A DNA stretch of 64,000 nucleotides from Haloferax sp046557615 (GTDB lineage: Archaea > Halobacteriota > Halobacteria > Halobacteriales > Haloferacaceae). A program made the translations under genes and the position numbers. Of this stretch, positions 24,261 to 33,520 are shown in pieces. Below the pieces are notes generated by a model that saw only the letters and a list, made by a program, of their open reading frames with translations, made no database searches and was not told where the DNA came from. The stretch lies in contig NZ_JBKIII010000002.1 of assembly GCF_046557615.1 (NCBI RefSeq), positions 62,001 through 126,000 of the forward strand. Reading direction: 5' to 3'. The stretch's first letter is position 1. Every line of letters begins with the position of its first letter.

Positions 24261-25550
24261 CTATTTTCGGACGTTCTCGCCCGCAACGTCGCCGAACTCC
24301 TCGCCGTCCCAGACCATCTCTCCGCGGACCATCGTCCACTCGGGGAACACCCCAGAAAAGCCTTCGAACGGCGTCCATTCGCACTTCGAGTGCAAGTCGT
24401 CGCCACGAATCTCGCGGGGCGCGTCGAGGTCGTAGAGCGCGAAGTCGGCGTCTGCGCCTGCTTCGATTTTCCCTTTCTTCGGGAGGTCGAACACGTCTGC
24501 GGGATTCGTCGCAACCACGTCGCGGACGCGTTCGAGGCTGAGTTTGTCGTCCACTGCGGCACCGAGGAGGAGCGGAACCATCGTCTCGACGCCGGGGACG
24601 CCGCTCGGGGCGTCCAAAAGTGACTGTTCTTTCTCTTCGACCGTGTGGGGTGCGTGGTCGGTCGCAACCATGTCGATTCGGCCATCGGCGAGGCGCTCGA
24701 ACATGGCTTCACGGCGCGCTTCGGAGCGGAGTGGCGGGTTCATCCGCCCGTAGGTTCCCAACTCGCTGAGGTCGTCGCGCGAAAGAAAGAGATGGTGCGG
24801 CGTGACCTCACAGGTTGCGTCGCCGTCGCGGGCGGCATCGACACCTTCGGGCGTACTCGTGTGGGCGATGTGAATCTGTGCGCCCGCCTCGGCACCGACG
24901 CGAGCGGCGCGTTCGACGGCGACTGCTTCGGCTTCGGCACTGCGGTAGGCGCTCCACGAATCTGCATCTGCGTCGCGGCCGACACCGCCGAGGCCGCCTT
25001 CGATAGCCGATTCGTCGAACAGGTCGGCGTCTTCGGCGTGGACCGTCACCGGGATACCCGCATCGGCAGCGCGGGCGGCGGCGTCTGCGAAGAGGTCGGC
25101 TTCGATGCCCATGTCGCCGGTCGAATCAGCGAGGAAGACCTCGCCGAGGGCGAACAGTGGTCGCTCGAAGAGGCTCTCGGGGTTCCAGTCGGGCGTCACG
25201 CCGCCGTTGATGCCGTAGTCGATAATCGACGTCTCGGCACGTTCGGCTTTGGCGTCGAACCCCTCGCCGGTGGTCGTCGTTGGCGTCGTGTTTGGCTGGT
25301 CGACGACCGTCGTCACGCCGCCTGCGGCGGCACTCTTCGAACCGGTTGCCCACGTCTCTTTGTGTTCGAATCCCGGTTCGCGGAAGTGGACGTGTACGTC
25401 GATTGCCCCCGGCAGCAACAGGTTGCCGTCGGCGTCGATGACCGTCTCACCCTCGACTGCATCGACGTCGCCGACGGCAGCGATTTCGCCGTCTTCGACG
25501 CGTACGTCCACCACGCGCCCGTCCGCGAGCGTCGCGTTCTCGATTCGCAT
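24261..25550 (-). CDS. pyrC: Dihydroorotase
   Basis: 429 residues, allantoinase/type I dihydroorotase class. The metal motif DVHVHFREPGFEHKET holds the paired His and the substrate Arg. Further metal ligands lie in VTVHAEDADLF, IHIAHTSTPEG and MVATDHAPHTVEEKE. PGVETMVPLLL is the family signature near the end. It closes carbamoyl-aspartate to dihydroorotate in pyrimidine synthesis. Start 25550 (MRIENATLADGRVVD) is the family N-terminus; eight upstream codons are possible. The lipoate-ligase-like gene lies 45 bases upstream on the same strand. Confidence 0.93.
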   Translation of the reverse strand: MRIENATLADGRVVDVRVEDGEIAAVGDVDAVEGETVIDADGNLLLPGAIDVHVHFREPGFEHKETWATGSKSAAAGGVTTVVDQPNTTPTTTTGEGFDAKAERAETSIIDYGINGGVTPDWNPESLFERPLFALGEVFLADSTGDMGIEADLFADAAARAADAGIPVTVHAEDADLFDESAIEGGLGGVGRDADADSWSAYRSAEAEAVAVERAARVGAEAGAQIHIAHTSTPEGVDAARDGDATCEVTPHHLFLSRDDLSELGTYGRMNPPLRSEARREAMFERLADGRIDMVATDHAPHTVEEKEQSLLDAPSGVPGVETMVPLLLGAAVDDKLSLERVRDVVATNPADVFDLPKKGKIEAGADADFALYDLDAPREIRGDDLHSKCEWTPFEGFSGVFPEWTMVRGEMVWDGEEFGDVAGENVRK

Positions 25551-25595
25551 ACCTGCGGGTGTGACGTGTCGCATCCTAAGTCCGGCGGTTGTCTC

Positions 25596-26279
25596 TCAGC
25601 GTGTCTCGGCATCGACGACGACGGTCTCTGCCTCGCCGACGAACACCTGTTCGAGTGCCTCGCAGACGGCATCGGGGTCACCGGGGCCGCCAGCATCCGC
25701 GACGCTCCCCACTGATTCCGGGTCGAACGGAACGCCAAGTGCGTCGTATATCGGGTCGAGGACGGCGGCGATTTCGTCGCGGTCGCTGACGATGACGACC
25801 CCCGAGACGAGCGCGGCGGATTTGACGATTCGTTGGGCGAGTCCCGAAATCTTCCCGCCCGCTTGGACTGAGTGGTCACCCGGACAGTACGATTCGGGCG
25901 GTTCGCCTCGTCGAGCGGGAACACCGAGCGTTCGGAGCGAGCGAATCACGGCCGTCGCCCCCGCCTCGTAGCGGTCTTCTAAGCCCGCTCGTGCGTCTTC
26001 GAGCGGGATAGCGTGTGCGAACGCGACAGTGGTTCCGGTGTAGGCGACGGCGCGGCCGCCGACAGAGCGCTCGATGGCCGGGAACCCACGCGACTCGGCC
26101 ACAGCGGCGGCCTCGTCGTACCCTTCTGCTCGGGTATCACGGCGGCCGAAGGCGATTTGCCGGTGAGGAGTCCACGCCCGAAACGCGGGTTCACCTGTCT
26201 CTGCCGTCTCGCTGAGCATCGCTGCGGTGACCTCGCGGTCGGTCGTCGGGTCGGGTCCGCGGCCGCGGATGACACGCAT
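25596..26279 (-). CDS. Lipoate/biotin protein ligase family protein
   Basis: 227 residues with the LplA/LipB fold features: AWTPHRQIAFGRRDT, GFPAIERSVGGRAVAYTGTT (the R-x2-GG-G/A lipoate-binding loop) and HSVQAGGKISGLAQRIVKSA (the ligase Lys motif, GGKISGLAQR). It should attach lipoate or octanoate to a carrier protein such as a 2-oxoacid dehydrogenase E2 or GcvH; the exact substrate is not readable. Start at 26279 (MRVIRGRGPDPTTDRE) is better than the longer frame. The M23-like gene diverges, with 54 bases between. Confidence 0.85.
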   Translation of the reverse strand: MRVIRGRGPDPTTDREVTAAMLSETAETGEPAFRAWTPHRQIAFGRRDTRAEGYDEAAAVAESRGFPAIERSVGGRAVAYTGTTVAFAHAIPLEDARAGLEDRYEAGATAVIRSLRTLGVPARRGEPPESYCPGDHSVQAGGKISGLAQRIVKSAALVSGVVIVSDRDEIAAVLDPIYDALGVPFDPESVGSVADAGGPGDPDAVCEALEQVFVGEAETVVVDAETR

Positions 26280-26333
26280 ATCACATCGAAGACGCTCGAT
26301 GTATCTAAGCGCACCCGTCCCGTTCGCCCACTC

Positions 26334-27248
26334 ATGATAGGCCTCCCTGCGGCCCTCATCTCGCGCTACGAGCGATTTTCGCTCTACAACTCGCCGTATC
26401 CCGCACACGACCACCGCTGTGCAATCGACCTCTATCTCGACGACCCCCTCGCGTTCTCACCCGTCGCCGGTGTCGTCCGCGAGACGCGGACGGTTCGCGC
26501 CCCGAACAAATCCTACGCACACGACGACGAGTATCTGATCCTCATCGACGTCGATACCGAAGCGACGGGATTGGAGTGGGGCCGAGCGGACACTGACGAC
26601 GGCGAGGACGGACCGGACGACGGCCTCAGCGGACTCGTCGCTCGGATACTCCACGTCGAACCGACCGTCGAATCGGGTGACGAACTCGACGTTGGCGACC
26701 CACTGGGGCGTCTGGTCAGGTCCGGGTTCTTCGCCCCGTGGGTCGCAAACCACATCCACCTCGGCTTTCGTGGAGCAGACGCGAACCATCATCGCGCCCG
26801 GGGGTCGCTCCCACTCGCTGTCGAGAACGACGTGACTCCGCTCTCGTGGGATGGCCGAGGCACAGTTGTCGAAACCGGTGAGACGTACGTCGTCCTCGAC
26901 GAACCCATCGACCGGTCGGGTTCAGGGTTCGTCGGCATCGCCAGCGACGAAGGCGCTGTTCTCGACGGCGGACTCGCACACTACGCTGCAGGTGGTACGC
27001 TCTCTGCGGTTGCTGACGGCACAGACTTGTCGCTCTTTGGGACACCTGTCGGGACCGTCTCCGACGGTGATATTCCGTGGGCAGATATCGACGTGCTGGC
27101 AAACGGTGAACGCGTCACCGGGATTTCGCTATTCGCATCACAAATCGAGTTCGGCGCGAAAGTCGTCTGCCCAGACCACGAGTTCGTCGTCGGTGACGAA
27201 CTCGAACTGTCGATTGCCCCGAGTACGTCGCCGATTCGACTCGGATAG
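26334..27248 (+). CDS. Conserved haloarchaeal protein with M23 (LytM)-like pattern
   Basis: 304 residues, cytosolic by sequence (no signal). The first 145 residues show DHRCAIDLYLDDPLAFSPVAG, a beta-rich stretch with ARILHVEPTVESGDELDVGD, and FFAPWVANHIHLGF. The order His..Asp, buried lipoyl-like turn, then His-x-His resembles the Zn-peptidase M23 fold, though the first motif has one residue more than the classical H-x3-D. The second half (about 160-300) is an unrelated beta domain. I infer a possible metal-binding fold, not a proven peptidase. Confidence 0.72.
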   Translation: MIGLPAALISRYERFSLYNSPYPAHDHRCAIDLYLDDPLAFSPVAGVVRETRTVRAPNKSYAHDDEYLILIDVDTEATGLEWGRADTDDGEDGPDDGLSGLVARILHVEPTVESGDELDVGDPLGRLVRSGFFAPWVANHIHLGFRGADANHHRARGSLPLAVENDVTPLSWDGRGTVVETGETYVVLDEPIDRSGSGFVGIASDEGAVLDGGLAHYAAGGTLSAVADGTDLSLFGTPVGTVSDGDIPWADIDVLANGERVTGISLFASQIEFGAKVVCPDHEFVVGDELELSIAPSTSPIRLG

Positions 27249-27521
27249 TTGGAATGGTGTGATTTCGACTCGAAGTAGGGGGGTTCAAAAGGCGGCAGTT
27301 CAGACGCTCTCGAGTCGAATTGGGCGACCCACCCCACGGCGGTACCTCACGCGTTCAACCACACCCATGCCAATTCCTGAATTTAAATGGCTTCATGGTG
27401 AAAGGCCGTAGATTAGAAAATAATATGCGTCTGTCCTCCTACTTTTTGGATGTTCGTTAACCGGTGAGCGATATATGTGTGACATACAGGATGGCCATCG
27501 CCAATCCAATTTTCAAGAGGA

Positions 27522-28220
27522 ATGAATAGCGAGGAACGAACGGGGTATGAAGTCGAACTGCGTTGTCCGGTAGAGAGCGTCTATCTGGGTCAGATACTCC
27601 ATAACTTAGATGTCGAGATTACACTCGTTCAAAGCGTTCCAGTCGCTCCAATCCCGATTCCATATTTCTACGTCCGCGGGCCGGACGTAAGCGAAGTGGA
27701 CGACCTACTCGACTCTCACGACCAGATTTCGAACTTCGAACTCCTGTCTGAACGTCCGAAAGAGCGACTCTATCAGTGTTCGTGGACCCCGACGCAAGAC
27801 GGGTTGGTATCGACTGTGCGTGACTGTGACGGCATCGTCCGAAAGATGCGGGGGACCACAGAAGGGTGGACCACGTCTATCTTCTTCGCGACTCACGAGT
27901 TGGCGACTGGATTTTACGAGCGGTGTCGAGACCGCGACCACGACATCGAAATTCTTCGCGTCCAGCGCGGTGACCTCGATGGCAACTCTAGCCCCAATCG
28001 AGGGCTTTCGACAAAGCAATTAGAAGCAGTTCGACTCGCCTACGAACAGGGCTATTTCGAGACGCCGACGGAGACGACACTCACCAAGCTGGCCGCTAAT
28101 TTCGATATCTCAGAACAGGCACTCTCCCAGCGACTCCGACGGGCGACCCGCCGAATGGTCCAGTCTCTCGTCGACGACGTGGTTGATGAGGAACTGGGTG
28201 AAAATTCATCGTCCGACTAG
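27522..28220 (+). CDS. HTH-10 (Bat-like) transcription regulator
   Basis: 232 residues. The N-terminal 150 residues form the sensing domain found in bacterioopsin-activator-like proteins (EVELRCPVESVYLGQIL, RLYQCSWTPTQDGLV, TTSIFFATHELATGFYERC). The C-terminal HTH_10 domain is typical: GLSTKQLEAVRLAYEQGYF, then LTKLAANFDISEQALSQRLR. This family is large in haloarchaea and controls genes for redox, light and metabolism. No target is evident; the sugar-kinase-like gene downstream is convergent. AAGAGGA directly precedes ATG 27522. Confidence 0.9.
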   Translation: MNSEERTGYEVELRCPVESVYLGQILHNLDVEITLVQSVPVAPIPIPYFYVRGPDVSEVDDLLDSHDQISNFELLSERPKERLYQCSWTPTQDGLVSTVRDCDGIVRKMRGTTEGWTTSIFFATHELATGFYERCRDRDHDIEILRVQRGDLDGNSSPNRGLSTKQLEAVRLAYEQGYFETPTETTLTKLAANFDISEQALSQRLRRATRRMVQSLVDDVVDEELGENSSSD

Positions 28221-28399
28221 TAGAACACCGGTTCGACGCAACGAACGCACTTCGTACGCCATCACGCCAAACGGGGTGTTCGTGGGACGTGAATGTCGGG
28301 GCAACTGTCAACTCTCTGCATTCACACAGCGAATCTCCCGTGCCTCGACAGTTTATATATGTAAATGTACTAGATGTCTTTACTGCTTTATATTACAAA

Positions 28400-29533
28400 C
28401 TATTTATTAGACCATGCGAAGGCGTCGCAATACGACGAAACAAAATTTCTAATTTCTAGATATGTTGGCGGGGTGCCATTTCTGACGAAATGTCCTGCGA
28501 CTGCGTTCCCGAGAACGAGCATCTCGTGGGGGTCCAAACCGAGAATGTGCCCCAGTGCGAGTCCGGCGTTGAAGTGGTCTCCAGAACTCGTCGTGAGAAC
28601 CGGGTCGTCGGTACGCGGCACCTGTACTGACGCAAGCCCGTTCGCATCGACGAGGTGTGCAGCGTCGATACCGTGGCCGACGAATCGCGTGACTCCGAGG
28701 TGTTCGAACGCCGCTTGTGACTCAGCTACGAAGTCGCTCTCGGGCGCACCTACGAGTTGAGCGAGATACCGCGTCTCGTAGCGATTCGCCGAGACGGCGA
28801 CATCTACGACGTCGTCGAGATTCGACACCTGTTCGACGCCCTCGGCAACCACGTCCGACTCTCGTTTTCGAAGGTCACCGGGGTCGAGAAGTAGCGTCTC
28901 TGGTGGGTCCGAGAGCGTGGGCCACAGTTCTTCGCGCAGGCCACGCGCAACGTCGGGGAGTTCGGGCATCTCCGACCAGTAGCCCATTCCAAATAGGTCA
29001 CTGCCATCGATGAGTTCCGCGAGTCGGTCGATGCCGACGCGCGATTCGATTGCGTCCCAATCGAGCGTCATCAGGGTGCCAATCTCGGTGAGCATCAACT
29101 TCCCGTCGGTGAACTCGACGGCATCGGTGTACCCCGGCGACCCAATCGACTCCAGTGTGAACTCGCCAAACTCTTCGATAAAGGGGTCTTCTGGAGGGTG
29201 GCCGAGACACCCGACGATTGCCGGGTCGAACCCGAATTCGCCGAAGGCACGCGCGAGATGGCTCACGTGGCCACCGGTTCTGACTCCCCGTTGTATCCAC
29301 TCGAAACTGAGCGAACTTTCAGCCTCGATTGAGCTGTTCACACGGTCGGCGAAGGCATCCAACGTCGAAACACGGTCGAACTCCGTTGCGGACTGTCGCT
29401 CCGAAACCACCTCTCGGACCCGGTCGATATACCCGTCGAAGCCGAAGACGACGCGCCCGCCCTCCACAGTCGGTGGCAACGTCTCGTGACACGACTCGAC
29501 CGCTCGTGTCGTCTCCTCATCTGGGCGACTCAT
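28400..29533 (-). CDS. PfkB/ribokinase-like sugar kinase family protein
   Basis: 377 residues. Ribokinase-fold features: GGRVVFGFDGYIDRVREV near the start, RTGGHVSHLARAFGEFGFD (glycine-rich sugar loop), and TTSSGDHFNAGLALGHILG near residue 320, equivalent to the PfkB DTxGAGDxF motif with the catalytic Asp kept but the preceding anion-hole residues changed. It likely phosphorylates a carbohydrate or nucleoside; the altered loop makes the substrate uncertain. Length is longer than ribokinase. Alone on its strand, upstream of nothing obviously metabolic. Confidence 0.8.
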   Translation of the reverse strand: MSRPDEETTRAVESCHETLPPTVEGGRVVFGFDGYIDRVREVVSERQSATEFDRVSTLDAFADRVNSSIEAESSLSFEWIQRGVRTGGHVSHLARAFGEFGFDPAIVGCLGHPPEDPFIEEFGEFTLESIGSPGYTDAVEFTDGKLMLTEIGTLMTLDWDAIESRVGIDRLAELIDGSDLFGMGYWSEMPELPDVARGLREELWPTLSDPPETLLLDPGDLRKRESDVVAEGVEQVSNLDDVVDVAVSANRYETRYLAQLVGAPESDFVAESQAAFEHLGVTRFVGHGIDAAHLVDANGLASVQVPRTDDPVLTTSSGDHFNAGLALGHILGLDPHEMLVLGNAVAGHFVRNGTPPTYLEIRNFVSSYCDAFAWSNK

Positions 29534-29593
29534 ATTGTGGCGTTCTCTCGCCCAGCGGTTAGGCGTTTACACTGTCGGTAACGTTCGCGGACC

Positions 29594-32188
29594 TCATCGG
29601 TTAGGTTCCGTCGTGATTTCGAACCGTGCCCCACCGTCAGCGCCGTCTTTGAACCAGATGCTCCACCCGTGGGCGTTCACGATACTCTGGACGATATTCA
29701 GTCCAAAGCCAGTTCCCTCGCTCCCGGTCGTGTAGCCTGCTTCGAAAATCCGTGGTCGGTTGTCTGCATCGATACCGGGGCCGTCGTCTTCGACGTAGAA
29801 CCCTTCCCAGTCTTCGAGGGGCCCGATTTGGACCGTCACGTCGTCGCCGCCGTATCGAATCGCGTTCGACAGGAGATTTTCGAGGAGTTGTCGGAGACGC
29901 CCGGGATGTGCATCGATGGTGACGGCCGTTTCGAGTTCGAGGGTCGCACCCGGCGCACCTGGTGAGACGATGTTCCACGCTTCGAGTGCGGACTGTGTGA
30001 CCGAGACGGATTCGACTTCTTCGACGCGCTGGCCGTTTCGGGCGAGCGCCAACACGTCCTGCACGATTGCCGACATTCGGTCGTGAGCCTCGCTAATTCG
30101 GTCCAACTCGGGGGTATCACACGACTCTCTGGCGAGTTCGAGATAGCCCATCGCGACGTTGAGTGGATTCTGTAGGTCGTGTGAGACGGCGGACGCGAAC
30201 GATTCGAGTTGTTCGTTCTGTCGGGCGAGTTCTGCTTCACGTCGGCGCAAGAGTTGCTCGCGCGCTACTCTATCGAGTGCGGCTTTCGTGTTCGAGGCCA
30301 GCACTTTCGCGAGTGGGCGTCGATGGTCTTGCAACTGCGTTTCGTCGTCTTCGCAGATAACGAGGACGCCGTGGTCCGGAATCGAGACGAGTAATTCGGC
30401 GTGTGTCTCATTCACCGACGTCGTTTCGTTCCACGCTCTCGACGTGACGCTCGAGAATAACCGGTCTTCACCCGATTCGAACACCGTCCACAGTCGCCCG
30501 GGATTTCGGCTGACTGGCGTGATGTCCTCTGCGAGTTCCGATGCGACCTCAGTTGCGGCGGTCGGAACGAGCGTGTCGGTCGCTTCATCGTAGAGAAATA
30601 CGCGATTGATGTCGAATGCAAGCGATTCCGCGGAGACCGATGAGACGATTTCTGCGACCCCCTTACGAGTCGTTTCGGCGCTGAGTTTTCGTGACGCTGT
30701 ATGGAGGGCGTTGAGTCGTCGTTCGTACCGTTTTTGTTCGGTGACGTCGGTCGATATACCGACCGCACCGGTTACTGACCCATCGTCTTCGGTGACGGGT
30801 GTGATTGCGAAATCGACGATACGCATTCCACCGTCTCTCGAAATCGGGACTTCGAACCGCTCGCCATCGCTCTCTCCGGCGAGAATCGCGTCGAAAACCG
30901 ACTGGATATTGTCGTATTGTGCATCGGTGATGATGCCACTCTCGACGGCAACCGAGATCGGCTCGCCGAGGAACGACTCGCGTGGAACGCCGACGCGAGA
31001 CATGGCGGCATCGTTGACGTACTGGAAAACCCCATCCGCATCGACGACGTACGCACCGAGTTCGATGTTCTCGATAATCGTCTCGTACTGTTCGAGCTGC
31101 GACTCTCTGCGCTGTTGTTGGGTAACGTCGCGCGAGGTGATGATAAACCCGTTCAGAGGCATCCCAGTCTTCCGATTACCAACCGATTCTAACCACACCC
31201 ACGACCCGTCTGCGTGCTGGTGGCGATATCGATACGGCTCCCCAGTGACGTCGTCGCCTTCGAGCGCCCCTTCGTACGCGCGTTCGAGTTCTGGACGGTC
31301 ATCTGGATGGACGTACTCGAACGCGGAACTGCCGACCAGTTCGTTCTGTTTGAACCCCAGCACAGATTCGACGGCTGGACTTTGATATCTGATTTTCCCG
31401 CCGATATCGACGAACGAGACGATATCTTGAGTGTTCTCGACTAGCGCGCGGAAGCGTGCTTCGGTCCGGCGCTGTTCTGTCACGTCACGAATCGACACGA
31501 GTACGCCGTAGTTGTCGTGATACTCGACGTCCTTGACGTTCGCTTGGCAGTGGTGTGTCTCGCCGTCGTCATCGACGACGCGAACGTCGTAGCTTTCGGG
31601 TGCGCTCGACCCGGCACGCCGTCGTTCGGCTATCCACGAGACGCGTTCGCGGTCATCGGGATGGATAACGTCGAGAAGCGGCGTCTCGCTCAGTTCGGCG
31701 TCGTCGAGGCCAGTCAGTTCTGTTAGTTTTCGATTCCAGAATTGAAAGTCACCGTCTTGGGCGATGAAAATCGCGTGAAAGCTCTGTTCGACCACTGTCC
31801 GATACAGCGAGTCTGGTTCGCCCGGCGACGACCAGTCTGCAAATTGAGTTGCGCGCTCGATGCGGGCGGCGAGTGCTTGCCGCTCGCTTTCAGAGTCGGG
31901 TTGGTCGATAATCGACGCCCCGTTTTTGACGCCCTCGTGTTCGGTCTGTGCGTCTTCACCGCTCGTGACGAAGAATACGGGGACCGACCCGACGTGTGTT
32001 TTGACGCGAGAGAGAAACCCGGTATCGAACTCTCCGACGACGACGACACAGTCGGGAGTCTCTGTCTCCATGTCGAATACCCCATCCTTCTCGGTCTGTC
32101 GCTCGACACGGAGGCCACGGTCGGCCAACGCGGCGTCGAGTTCGGATGCCGCCTCGGGGGCGACGAGAAGGACACGGAATCCCTGCAT
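29594..32188 (-). CDS. PAS/GAF sensor histidine kinase with N-terminal pseudo-receiver
   Basis: 864 residues. Order: receiver-like domain (1-115), PAS (about 130-250, 255-370 and 375-495), GAF (about 505-640), HisKA with ASAVSHDLQNPLNVAMG, and HATPase with NAIRYGGDD, EDDGPGIDADNR and GTGFGLNIVQS. The phospho-His is present, so it should autophosphorylate. The first domain has CVVVVGEFD where a receiver has its phospho-Asp, so it cannot act as a normal receiver. No transmembrane segment: a cytosolic sensor, perhaps of redox or light through PAS/GAF cofactors. No response regulator lies beside it. Start 32188 (MQGFRVLLVAPEA) preferred. Confidence 0.92.
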   Translation of the reverse strand: MQGFRVLLVAPEAASELDAALADRGLRVERQTEKDGVFDMETETPDCVVVVGEFDTGFLSRVKTHVGSVPVFFVTSGEDAQTEHEGVKNGASIIDQPDSESERQALAARIERATQFADWSSPGEPDSLYRTVVEQSFHAIFIAQDGDFQFWNRKLTELTGLDDAELSETPLLDVIHPDDRERVSWIAERRRAGSSAPESYDVRVVDDDGETHHCQANVKDVEYHDNYGVLVSIRDVTEQRRTEARFRALVENTQDIVSFVDIGGKIRYQSPAVESVLGFKQNELVGSSAFEYVHPDDRPELERAYEGALEGDDVTGEPYRYRHQHADGSWVWLESVGNRKTGMPLNGFIITSRDVTQQQRRESQLEQYETIIENIELGAYVVDADGVFQYVNDAAMSRVGVPRESFLGEPISVAVESGIITDAQYDNIQSVFDAILAGESDGERFEVPISRDGGMRIVDFAITPVTEDDGSVTGAVGISTDVTEQKRYERRLNALHTASRKLSAETTRKGVAEIVSSVSAESLAFDINRVFLYDEATDTLVPTAATEVASELAEDITPVSRNPGRLWTVFESGEDRLFSSVTSRAWNETTSVNETHAELLVSIPDHGVLVICEDDETQLQDHRRPLAKVLASNTKAALDRVAREQLLRRREAELARQNEQLESFASAVSHDLQNPLNVAMGYLELARESCDTPELDRISEAHDRMSAIVQDVLALARNGQRVEEVESVSVTQSALEAWNIVSPGAPGATLELETAVTIDAHPGRLRQLLENLLSNAIRYGGDDVTVQIGPLEDWEGFYVEDDGPGIDADNRPRIFEAGYTTGSEGTGFGLNIVQSIVNAHGWSIWFKDGADGGARFEITTEPNR

Positions 32189-32301
32189 ACGTGTTGACCC
32201 ACGCCATTCGGTATATATCCCACGCCCAGTGAGACATCGAACTCGATTTCGACCGTCCGACGACCGTCGCTTACATGACACCGGGCCACTTCAGTCGTGC
32301 C

Positions 32302-32787
32302 ATGACAGAGGAATTTCCTCCGGAGGCCGCCACTATCGTCCAGCGGCACATCGAGGAGGAACACGGCTATCTCTCGTGGCTCAACACGCAGGTCGATTCC
32401 ATCGCACGCGGCCGTCTCGTGTTGACCATCCCGTACGACGAGAAACTCACAAACACGGTGTCGCCGCCGACCATTCACGGCGGTATCGCGGCCACACTCA
32501 TCGACACCGCGGGCGGGATTGCGCTTCGAACCATGTTCGACAACCCGCTTTCGGGCGGTGTCGCCACTATCAACCTCAACGTGAACTACCTCCGCCGTGC
32601 CTCGGGTGACCTCACCGCCGTCGCCGACGTTGTCCGTGCAGGCGGCAGTGTCGGCGTCAGCACGATTACTGTCGTCAGCACCGACCCCGAAGCGGACGAA
32701 GACGTGGCCGCTCGGACGACTCCAGCGACGGAGTGGGACGACGCGGTTGCGACTGGACAGGGTGCGTACCGACTCTTCCGCGAGTAA
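32302..32787 (+). CDS. PaaI-type hotdog thioesterase
   Basis: 161 residues, a single hotdog fold. The family motif STIHGG-like segment is PPTIHGGIAATLIDTAGGIAL, followed by ATINLNVNYLRRASGDLTAVADVV. It hydrolyses acyl-CoA thioesters, with phenylacetyl-CoA or related aryl-CoAs as typical substrates; no context here narrows that. Start 32302 (MTEEFPPEAA) chosen; an in-frame upstream ATG at 32275 would add nine residues. Convergent with the isochorismatase-type gene. Confidence 0.88.
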   Translation: MTEEFPPEAATIVQRHIEEEHGYLSWLNTQVDSIARGRLVLTIPYDEKLTNTVSPPTIHGGIAATLIDTAGGIALRTMFDNPLSGGVATINLNVNYLRRASGDLTAVADVVRAGGSVGVSTITVVSTDPEADEDVAARTTPATEWDDAVATGQGAYRLFRE

Positions 32788-32802
32788 CCTCGACTCTCTC
32801 TA

Positions 32803-33375
32803 CTACTCGAATTCGATACTGTCCAGTGTCGCAGTCTCGCCGAAGAGCCACTCGGCGTGTTCGACGGCGTACTCCTTGTGGGCGTCTTCGAGCGACCCGA
32901 TGGCGTCGGTGACGAGAATTGGGCGATAGTCTCGAACCCCTGCACTTCCGGCAGTGTGGAGGACACAGACGTTGGCGAGCGTTCCACAGATGAGCAAGTT
33001 GTGGATGCCACGGGCGGTAAGCCAGCCGTCGAGTTGTGTCTCGTAGAAGGCGTCGTAGGTGTGTTTCTCGACGATGAGGTCTTCGTCCCGAACGTCGAGT
33101 TCGCCGAGGAGTTCGGCGTCCCACGTCCCTTCGACGACGTGTTCACCCCAACGGTCGAACTCGTCGTAGTAGTGGGCGTCGTCGAACTGGTCGGGTGGGT
33201 GGACGTCACGGGTGTAAACGATGCGTGTGCCTGCTTCCCGGGCCGCCGCGACCAACTCGATGACGGGTTCGATTGCTGCCTCACTTCCCGGTGCATAGAG
33301 GCTCCCGTCGGGGTGGCAGAATCCGTTCTGCATATCCACGACGATAACGGCCGTCTGCGTCGGCGAAAGTTCCAT
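32803..33375 (-). CDS. Isochorismatase-family hydrolase, probable nicotinamidase
   Basis: 190 residues. Cysteine hydrolase triad: Asp in TAVIVVDMQNGF, Lys in IVEKHTYDAFYET and Cys in ICGTLANVCVLHT. YTRDVHPPDQF with following His (DAHYYDEF, WGEHVVEGTW) matches the Asp/His metal-binding set of nicotinamidases, which turn nicotinamide into nicotinate. The nearby nicotinate phosphoribosyltransferase (36972-38123) supports this reading, though isochorismatase or another amidase activity cannot be excluded. The start MELSPTQTAV (33375) fits the family. Confidence 0.82.
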   Translation of the reverse strand: MELSPTQTAVIVVDMQNGFCHPDGSLYAPGSEAAIEPVIELVAAAREAGTRIVYTRDVHPPDQFDDAHYYDEFDRWGEHVVEGTWDAELLGELDVRDEDLIVEKHTYDAFYETQLDGWLTARGIHNLLICGTLANVCVLHTAGSAGVRDYRPILVTDAIGSLEDAHKEYAVEHAEWLFGETATLDSIEFE

Positions 33376-33520
33376 ACCACCTATTCGAGGGGGACGACCA
33401 AAATGATAGCCGCGCACGCAGTTGTCGAACTGGTTGCAGGGACAAACTCGTCGCTACCCAGGAGAATCGTGTGTGAGTGAATCAGACAAGCTACTTCACT
33501 GTGCGGTCTAAGGGTGATGT

